Of a DNA stretch of 64,000 nucleotides, positions 58,446-64,000 are shown piece after piece. Both the position numbers and the translations under genes were made by a program. The notes under the pieces were generated by a model. The model was not told the origin of the DNA. It saw only the letters and a program-made list of their open reading frames with translations, and made no database searches. The stretch is from Parabacteroides massiliensis (lineage in GTDB: Bacteria; Bacteroidota; Bacteroidia; Bacteroidales; Tannerellaceae): the NCBI RefSeq assembly GCF_900155425.1, contig NZ_LT700190.1, forward strand, positions 372,001 through 436,000, written 5' to 3'. Each line of letters begins with the position of its first letter. The stretch's first letter is position 1.

Positions 58446-58796
58446 ATGAACAAATTAAAAACTAGAAAGATGGTACAATTAAAGAAAAAAGCTGTGTTGT
58501 TAATAGGAGCATTGATGTTACTCCTCGGTATGGGAATAAATCTCCAGTATGCGCTGGATGATTATGGTTGGGCAGATAATTTGGCAGTCCAGGTTTTGGC
58601 TGCGGTAACTGGTGATTTTGATACAACAATATATCCAGGTCAACCGGTAGAACCGGGAAAAGTTCGAGATCAAGTGCCATGTATGTATACATATCCAGAT
58701 AGCTCTTTTACATCAAGCGTTGCATGGGTTTGTGTTGACCAATATGTATGTCCTTCTTGTAATTGTACTCCGGTCCCATGTGGAGGAATGCCTTGA
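58446..58796 (+). CDS. small exported protein, NVEALA-like, 116 aa
   Basis: A signal peptide (LKKKAVLLIGALMLLLGMGI) precedes QYALDDYGWADNLAVQVLAA and a Cys-rich end (CVDQYVCPSCNCTPVPCGGM). It resembles the NVEALA-type small secreted proteins of Bacteroidales, although the motif itself is not exact. In this order such genes stand before lipoproteins, as here. The true start may be codon 10 (MVQLKKK). Confidence 0.55.
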   Translation: MNKLKTRKMVQLKKKAVLLIGALMLLLGMGINLQYALDDYGWADNLAVQVLAAVTGDFDTTIYPGQPVEPGKVRDQVPCMYTYPDSSFTSSVAWVCVDQYVCPSCNCTPVPCGGMP

Positions 58797-58851
58797 AGGA
58801 TAAAAGGGAATTGATTTTTATTTTGTAATAAACGAACAAATAAAATGCTTT

Positions 58852-59028
58852 ATGAAATATATCACAATTATATTATTGTTTTTGTGCCTTATGTCATGTC
58901 ATAATGGACGCCAATCGTCTTGTGAGAATGTCCCGGTAGAGAAAGACTCGGTACAATTACGCGTGATTCCTGTTTCTATTTCGGATACAGCCTATCGCAA
59001 TGTAGACCAGACTTCCGTTTTAGAATGA
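58852..59028 (+). CDS. lipoprotein stub, 58 aa
   Basis: MKYITIILLFLCLMSCHNGR has a lipobox (LMSC) followed by VPVEKDSVQLRVIPVSISDT and an early TGA. Short for its type: six-bladed beta-propeller lipoproteins begin like this next to NVEALA genes and are about 400 aa, so it is likely a truncated remnant. Confidence 0.5.
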   Translation: MKYITIILLFLCLMSCHNGRQSSCENVPVEKDSVQLRVIPVSISDTAYRNVDQTSVLE

Positions 59029-59058
59029 GAGTGCAGGCAAAAACAACACTCGATGATG

Positions 59059-59089
59059 AAAGCCGATTCAGTTTTGAGTCGGCTTTTTT
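59059..59089 (+). terminator. terminator after the lipoprotein stub
   Basis: AAAGCCGATTCA/TGAGTCGGCTTT stem then TTTTTT. Confidence 0.8.
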
Positions 59090-59172
59090 CGTATCGTTAT
59101 ACTACGATCTGCTCGGGTGATTACGTTTCGTTTTCGTACAGCCTGCATATAAAAACGGATCAGTCCGAAACC

Positions 59173-59767
59173 GGATCAGTCCGAAAACCCTGTGGGTATG
59201 TTAAATTTACACTGTTGGCTTGCATAATCTAAACATAAAGAATGGTATATCTCCGACTCCCCTGAACTGTGCTCTGAAAGCTTTAATTTTTGCATTGAAT
59301 GATTCAGCAAATGCATTCGTTTCCCTGTTAACGAAATAGTTTAGTATTGTTTCATAATAGTTCTGCATGGTATTTGTTACGGTTCTGAAACATCCGTATC
59401 CCAGCTTTTCTATTTTATTGTACCACAAGGCAAGCTTTCCACGTGCCACATCCTTGTCATAGTGCTTATTATATATATAGGTCAATTCTATAGCCAAGTC
59501 GTAAACTGATTTCAGTTCCGGATAATGTTCGAATATGATTTCCGCACGTATTCTTTGGGATTCAGTCCATTTACTATAATGCTTGACAAGAACATGTTTG
59601 GCCCTTGCCAACAGCTGCTTACGGGTATCACCATTGGCATATCGAAACGGGACATACTCTATATTTTGTTCTTTGCACCGCTGAATTTCATCGTTCTCTA
59701 AATCCCGTGCCATCTAGCAATAAGTAACCCTGAGCTCATCAATTCCACAGGGTTTTCAGACTGCCCC
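59173..59767 (-). mobile_element. internally deleted ISL3-family element, about 0.6 kb
   Basis: Terminal inverted repeats CAGTCCGAAAACCCTGTGG (left end, from 59173) and its complement with one mismatch (right end, to 59767) enclose only a C-terminal transposase piece. The normal element is about 1.3 kb or more. A second partial copy of the left repeat (GGATCAGTCCGAAA) stands just outside. Confidence 0.75.
59207..59713 (-). pseudogene. ISL3-family transposase, C-terminal part
   Basis: 168 residues with RIRAEIIFEHYPELKSVYDL, LALWYNKIEKLGYGCFRTVT and NAFAESFNAKIKAFRAQFRG, the last with the conserved Glu of the DDE_Tnp_ISL3 domain. The N-terminus and the two Asp residues are lost. Confidence 0.8.
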
Positions 59768-59939
59768 CTTTATTGATTAATCGGATTCCTTCAGTTTCGA
59801 TATTTATTATCTTTTGTTTGTAAAGAGCTCCGATGGCCTGTTTAATGCATTTGCTTCGATGAACGTTTCGCCGGATACGATTCCGATGTATTGGGTAATT
59901 TCTTTTCCTTCAATCGTGTTTGGTTGTTGTAAGTAGCAT
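59761..59939 (-). pseudogene. chimeric remnant: start of ybjQ joined to the end of cvfB
   Basis: From the ATG at 59939, MLLTTT then, after one inserted A, TIEGKEITQYIGIVSGETFI: the start of the UPF0145/YbjQ family. At about 59865 the sense changes frame to IKQAIGALYKQKIINIETEG followed by IRLINK, which fits the C-terminus of CvfB-type S1 RNA-binding proteins. Two chromosomal genes were joined by a deletion, next to the ISL3-type remnant. Confidence 0.6.
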
Positions 59940-59973
59940 AACTTTTAAAATTTAGTCGTTTAGAGACAAATAT

Positions 59974-60015
59974 AAAACAAAGGGCAGACCAGTATACTGA
60001 CCTACCCTTTGTTTT
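59974..60015. terminator. bidirectional terminator after the GH92 gene
   Basis: AAAACAAAGGG/CCCTTTGTTTT stem, 38 nt after the GH92 stop. Confidence 0.8.
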
Positions 60016-60052
60016 AATGTTTCTTTATATGAATTTACGGGGCAATTTGAAT

Positions 60053-62314
60053 TTATTTTATCGGTTGATCGGTCATGATAAATTCCAGTTTGCCGCCTTT
60101 TATGATGTCGTTGTGGCTGATGAACGGGGTGTCGAGGACTTTACCGTTCAGTTTAACCTCTTTGATGTATTTGTTGGTTGCGCTGTTATTCTTTGCCAGG
60201 ATTTCGAATATACCGCCTTTTACATGAATAAGCGCTTTGTCAATCATTGGACGGCCCAATGTATAGACCGGAATACCCGGAGCGACCTGATAGAAACCTA
60301 ACGCACTCATTACATACCAGGCAGACATCTGTCCGCAGTCTTCATTTCCGATGATGCCGTCCGGTTCGTTGGTATAGAAATTCTGCATGATCTGGTCCAG
60401 CCGCTCCTGCCCTTTCCAAGGGGCATCCGTCCAGTTATAGAGATAAGCCATATGGTGGCTCGGCTCGTTACCGTGTGCATATTGGCCGATCAGGCCTGTG
60501 ATATCACCGGAGGCTTCTTCACCATCAACTTGGGAAGAAGTAGTGAACAAAGTGTCCAGACGTGTTTCCAACTCCTTTTTACCACCGATCGTGGCGATGA
60601 AGTTGTCCATATCATGCGGTGCAAAAAAACTCCACTGAAAAGCATTCCCTTCGGTATAATCGCTCTTCATGTGGGAAGAGTAACGAGGGTTGAACGGCGT
60701 CCGGAAAGAACCGTCTCCCATCACCCCGCGCATCATCTTCGTTTCCGGGTCTAAATAGCGCTTGTAGTATTCTGCTTTTGCCGCATATTCTTTCGCCAGT
60801 TCCGTATTGCCTGCTTTGGCTGCAATTTGGGAGATACACCAGTCATAGTAGGCCATCTCCAATCCCCAGGATACGGATTCGGGCACCGAGTCTGCCGGAA
60901 CAAAGCCGTATTTCTCTTTATAATAAGGATGACGGGTGATCAAATCCAGCTCACGTGTCCCTTTGAACTTCTCTGCCAGATCGTCCCGGTAGACAGAAGA
61001 ACGGGCACCCGCTTCGGCCCAAACGTTCAAGTCGCCTTCGGCCAGATCTTTAGTCGCTAAATCTGCCAGCACGGAAACTGCCGGATAACCGACCATGCAA
61101 CCTGTATAGCTGGATGCTAACGGCCATTTCGGCAGGATTCCCCCTTCTTTATACCCTTGCACGAGCACTTTCCCCCAGTTGGCAGCCCGTTCCGGTTGGA
61201 TAATCGTCATCAGCGGATGCAAAGCGCGGAAAGTATCCCAGAGTGAGAAAACAGAATAGTTCACATAGCCCGGTTCTGCCCGATGCACCTTCTTGTCCAT
61301 TCCTAAATAGCGTCCGTCTGCATCCTGATAAGCATAAGGTGCGATCATTGTGTGGTAGAGAGCCGTATAGAAATTCACCATCACTTTCGGATCGGAGCTT
61401 TCAATCTGGATATCGTTTAAAACCTCGTTCCAAATATGCGCGGATTCAGCTCGTGTAATATCGAAATCCCAGCCCGGTAGCTCGGCCAACATGTTCCTTT
61501 CCGCACCATCCGTATCGACAGGAGAGATTGCTACTTTTACATACAGCGGTTTGTCACTCTCCGCAAATTTGTAATGGAATTTCAGGTCTCCCGTCGTGTT
61601 GAGACGCAGAAACAGCGAATCTTTCCGTAAATTTCCGTCTATATATTGGTATAATGTTTCGATCGGTTCCGAGAAGGTGATCCGGTAAGAAACAGCATGA
61701 AAATGTGCCCATCCTTGCGTCTTGACAGTCCCTTCTACCGTCGAATCGTTTACAAAAAGATACTCGTTCCCTACTAACTTATGTCCCCAGTTCGGTTGCA
61801 GCACATGGCCGAGATCGAGGAGGACACGGCGGTCTTTCGGATTGTCGTATGTGTATTTGTGGAATCCGACACGGTCCGTACTGGTCAGTTCCACGTTAAT
61901 TCCGAAATTGTCGAGACGCACCGCATAATAGCCCGGGGTTGCCTTCTCTGTTTCCTTCTTGAAGGTCGCTACCGGCTTGATCGAATCGCCACCTGAAAAA
62001 GGCAGGATCGCCACATCTCCCAAGTCACCGATACCCGTACCTGACAAATGTGTATGGCTGAAGGCATATATCTGGTTATCATCATAATGATATCCGCTAC
62101 TGGCATCCCAACCCATGATGTGCGTATCGGGACTGACCTGTACAAGAGCAAACGGACGGGTGGCACCGGGAAAGGTATGCCCGTGAAACCCCGTTCCGAT
62201 AAACGGGTTCACATACTGGATCTCATCGCGTAGTTGTTCCTCGCCGGAAGGCTGGCTGCAGGCAACCAAAAGGCCGAGTACTGCTGCTTGAAGGAATAGG
62301 ATTGTTTTCTTCAT
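60053..62314 (-). CDS. GH92 family glycoside hydrolase, alpha-mannosidase-like lipoprotein
   Basis: 753 aa with a lipoprotein signal (KKTILFLQAAVLGLLVACSQ). GH92 signatures are present: NPFIGTGFHGHTFPGATRPF near residues 36-55, GYPAVSVLADLATKDL, GNEPSHHMAYLYNWTDAPWK and GNEDCGQMSAWYVMSALGFY toward the C-terminus, where GN(D/E)P and the Glu/Asp pairs act. GH92 enzymes remove alpha-linked mannose from host or yeast glycans in a calcium-dependent inverting reaction. Probably surface or periplasm anchored. Stands alone with its own terminator; a chromosomal gene by context. Confidence 0.93.
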   Translation of the reverse strand: MKKTILFLQAAVLGLLVACSQPSGEEQLRDEIQYVNPFIGTGFHGHTFPGATRPFALVQVSPDTHIMGWDASSGYHYDDNQIYAFSHTHLSGTGIGDLGDVAILPFSGGDSIKPVATFKKETEKATPGYYAVRLDNFGINVELTSTDRVGFHKYTYDNPKDRRVLLDLGHVLQPNWGHKLVGNEYLFVNDSTVEGTVKTQGWAHFHAVSYRITFSEPIETLYQYIDGNLRKDSLFLRLNTTGDLKFHYKFAESDKPLYVKVAISPVDTDGAERNMLAELPGWDFDITRAESAHIWNEVLNDIQIESSDPKVMVNFYTALYHTMIAPYAYQDADGRYLGMDKKVHRAEPGYVNYSVFSLWDTFRALHPLMTIIQPERAANWGKVLVQGYKEGGILPKWPLASSYTGCMVGYPAVSVLADLATKDLAEGDLNVWAEAGARSSVYRDDLAEKFKGTRELDLITRHPYYKEKYGFVPADSVPESVSWGLEMAYYDWCISQIAAKAGNTELAKEYAAKAEYYKRYLDPETKMMRGVMGDGSFRTPFNPRYSSHMKSDYTEGNAFQWSFFAPHDMDNFIATIGGKKELETRLDTLFTTSSQVDGEEASGDITGLIGQYAHGNEPSHHMAYLYNWTDAPWKGQERLDQIMQNFYTNEPDGIIGNEDCGQMSAWYVMSALGFYQVAPGIPVYTLGRPMIDKALIHVKGGIFEILAKNNSATNKYIKEVKLNGKVLDTPFISHNDIIKGGKLEFIMTDQPIK

Positions 62315-62471
62315 GTTATATTATTTGTGTTTTATTTTCCAAATGAATAAATTATTATTTTTGACTTTACAAATATAATGAAAAAGAACAATATACGTGT
62401 ACATCCTGCTTCTTTTATATTTGATAATGCTTATCTTTGAAGCACTAAGTCTAATTTAATCCTATTTTATT

Positions 62472-62858
62472 ATGAAGACGAATAAGGGAAAAGTATTTGT
62501 GGCATTTCTTTGTATGATGATGTGTTTGTCGCTTAATGCACAGGATCTTACTCCCGGCATGGTTGTCGGAATGTGGAACTTTTCGGCTCCCAATGCTCCT
62601 TACGGCTATCAGGAAGGAACTTGCCAGATCAGGAAAACCGGTGAGAACCTGTCCGCCGTTTTCACGATCGGCAATGCTGAAATGACTGTAAAAGAAATCA
62701 AAAGGGAGAATAATTCCTATAAATGTAATTTTTATGTGGACGGGACCTATGTCTCTCTGACTTTTAAACAGGAAGACAAGAATAAGCTGACCGGAAATGC
62801 AAATGCGGAAGGCATGGTGATCCCTGTTGTATTCACTAAAACAGTTAAAGCCGTGTAA
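62472..62858 (+). CDS. small secreted protein, 128 aa
   Basis: Signal peptide (KVFVAFLCMMMCLSLNAQ), then VVGMWNFSAPNAPYGYQEGT and alternating strands up to VIPVVFTKTVKAV, a lipocalin-like or beta-sandwich pattern. Common in Bacteroidales; no assigned role. Divergent from GH92 and ahead of the LysO genes. Confidence 0.7.
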   Translation: MKTNKGKVFVAFLCMMMCLSLNAQDLTPGMVVGMWNFSAPNAPYGYQEGTCQIRKTGENLSAVFTIGNAEMTVKEIKRENNSYKCNFYVDGTYVSLTFKQEDKNKLTGNANAEGMVIPVVFTKTVKAV

Positions 62859-62881
62859 TCTCGATAATTCGTTTTTATTAT

Positions 62882-63160
62882 ATGTTCACAGTCATTGGTA
62901 TTATGTTTGCGGGTATTGCCATGGGGTATCTTTTACGCAAGATCGAACTTTTGCAAAAGATCGGCAAACCAATTTCTTACACGATCTTTTTGCTTCTTTT
63001 CCTCTTGGGAATATCTGTCGGTACGAATAAAGACATTGTCGATAACCTTGCCACGTTGGGAGGCCAGGCTTTCCTGCTTGCCGTAGCAAGTACGGGGGGA
63101 AGCGTGCTTGCCGGCTGGGGAGTCTATCATCTGTTCTTTAAAGAAAGGAGCCGCAGGTGA
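62882..63160 (+). CDS. LysO N-terminal subunit-like protein
   Basis: 92 aa with hydrophobic helices (VIGIMFAGIAMGYLLRKIEL; YTIFLLLFLLGISVGTNKDI; GGQAFLLAVASTGGSVLAGW). It corresponds to the N-terminal part of LysO/YbjE lysine exporters, which in Bacteroidales is encoded as a separate gene. Overlaps the next gene by 4 nt. Confidence 0.8.
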   Translation: MFTVIGIMFAGIAMGYLLRKIELLQKIGKPISYTIFLLLFLLGISVGTNKDIVDNLATLGGQAFLLAVASTGGSVLAGWGVYHLFFKERSRR

Positions 63161-63783
63161 AAGGAAGTTTGATTGTCGTAGGATTCTTTGCACTCGGCTG
63201 CCTGTTAGGATGGGGCGGCTGGTTGCCTGATGTCATTCTTGAAAACGACATTACGGTATATGTCTTATACCTGCTCATGTTTCAGGTCGGACTCAGTATC
63301 GGTAGTGATAAGAAACTAAAGGAAATTCTCGGCAGTATCCGTCCGAAATTGCTTTTGATCCCTTTTGCCACGATTGCCGGGACATTGGTCTTTTCGGCAT
63401 TGGCCAGTTTGTTGCTTACGCAGTGGAGTGTTTTTGACTGTCTGGCGGTAGGAAGCGGTTTTGCCTATTATTCTCTTTCGTCTATTCTGATTACTCAGCT
63501 GAAGGAACCCTCTTGGGGTATCCGGCTCGCCACCGAATTAGGAACGATCGCTTTAATGGCAAATATCATGCGCGAGATTATGGCCCTTCTCGCTACGCCT
63601 CTTTTTGTCCGGTATTTTGGCAGGTTGTCCCCTATTTGTGCCGGAGGGGCTACGACGATGGATACGACTTTGCCGATCATCACCCGCTATTCGGGGAAAG
63701 ACCTTGTTTTTATTTCAATTTTTCATGGGATTATTGTAGATTTCACGGTTCCGTTCTTTGTGTCGTTCTTCTGTTCGTTGTAA
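63157..63783 (+). CDS. lysO: LysO-family lysine exporter, C-terminal part
   Basis: 208 aa with about six membrane segments. VLYLLMFQVGLSIGSDKKLK repeats the FLLGISVG(T/S)(N/D)K motif of the first gene, showing an internal duplication. VGSGFAYYSLSSILITQLKE and ICAGGATTMDTTLPIITRYS are typical DUF340/LysO segments. LysO proteins export lysine; the start codon here is GTG. Confidence 0.85.
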   Translation: MKGSLIVVGFFALGCLLGWGGWLPDVILENDITVYVLYLLMFQVGLSIGSDKKLKEILGSIRPKLLLIPFATIAGTLVFSALASLLLTQWSVFDCLAVGSGFAYYSLSSILITQLKEPSWGIRLATELGTIALMANIMREIMALLATPLFVRYFGRLSPICAGGATTMDTTLPIITRYSGKDLVFISIFHGIIVDFTVPFFVSFFCSL

Positions 63784-63853
63784 AAAGAGAGAGAAATAAA
63801 AAATGAGGCATCAAAAGACACCTTAGGAAAGTTATGGTTGTAAGTGCGAAACG

Positions 63854-63904
63854 AAAAGGAACCATATTGCGATTCAAGTTAGAGTCCGATATGGTTCCTT
63901 TTTT
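63854..63904. terminator. bidirectional terminator between lysO and the last gene
   Basis: AAAAGGAACCATAT/ATATGGTTCC stem followed by TTTTTT, between converging genes. Confidence 0.85.
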
Positions 63905-63913
63905 ATGGTTTAA

Positions 63914-64000
63914 TTATTTAACTATTTTGTAATAAGTTTTCTTTGCCCAAAAGAGGTTAGTATAGTAACCGCTTGGCTCTTCGTAGTTCTTGGCAATAGC
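63914..64000 (-). CDS. C-terminal end of an unidentified gene
   Basis: 28 residues (AIAKNYEEPSGYYTNLFWAK to YYKIVK) run to a TAA at 63914; the gene continues beyond the window. Too short to assign. Confidence 0.6.
   Translation of the reverse strand, partial: AIAKNYEEPSGYYTNLFWAKKTYYKIVK

Noticed and set aside
1-64000. CRISPR array, tRNA or rRNA genes
   Set aside because: No regularly spaced repeats and no cloverleaf or rRNA-like segments were recognised; an AGTTCTTTGA stretch at 56.69 kb resembles an rRNA leader but no rRNA follows.

Overview
The window reads as Bacteroidales DNA, probably Bacteroides or Parabacteroides. Promoters have the TAnnTTTG -7 box instead of TATAAT. The gene families are typical of that order: MobV relaxase, DUF3873, PcfJ/PcfK-like proteins, an IS1182-type transposase, a GH92 alpha-mannosidase and a split LysO exporter. 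Almost all of it is accessory DNA, built as nested mobile elements and reaching chromosome-like sequence only after about 59.8 kb. No rRNA, tRNA or CRISPR array was seen.

Element A covers 0.1-13.08 kb and 31.66-46.4 kb. It is a run of small, mostly unrecognised genes, all on the minus strand. Recognisable members are a PD-(D/E)XK nuclease, a UvrD/PcrA-type helicase, a protein with a C-terminal acyl-carrier-like domain, an SPFH/flotillin-like membrane protein, a large HEWFH metallopeptidase-like protein and a frameshifted tyrosine integrase. Its intergenic regions repeatedly carry one unit: a stem-loop just after a gene end, then a conserved 17-mer (plus-strand consensus ACTTTTCCATTGAAGCG, 13 copies found by eye), then a TATCTTTG promoter for the next gene. 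The 17-mer occurs on both sides of the 13-31.6 kb block, which shows that the two halves belong together.

Element B covers 13.08-31.6 kb and splits element A. It starts in a truncated DUF-type gene, has a truncated toprim gene joined to a truncated gene of opposite strand at 16.32 kb, and carries two separate AbiEi/AbiEii toxin-antitoxin pairs, an OmpA-like protein, a MobV relaxase with a hairpin-rich candidate oriT, a lipoprotein operon, a serine-recombinase-like protein without its catalytic serine, SSB and a small-gene cluster. An IS1182-family element sits at 32.76-34.61 kb.

From 46.7 to 57 kb lies a third accessory block. It has HipBA, a truncated IS1182-type element, a perfect-length inverted gene duplication (2 x 192 bp around a palindrome), a 915-aa PHP-plus-ATPase protein of the TrlF/Ppl kind (predicted anti-phage) between two strong terminators, and a PcfJ/PcfK/DUF3873 operon. 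Upstream of that operon are large inverted repeats that may be an oriT. A promoter region at 56.0 kb is a relative of one at 31.0 kb.

From 57.2 to 59.9 kb is decayed DNA: an integrase stub, a serine resolvase cut from its HTH by a poly-A frameshift, a membrane-protein pseudogene, a small exported protein with a lipoprotein stub, an internally deleted ISL3-type element and a ybjQ-cvfB chimeric remnant. Chromosomal genes follow: GH92, a small secreted protein, two-gene LysO, and the end of an unidentified gene.
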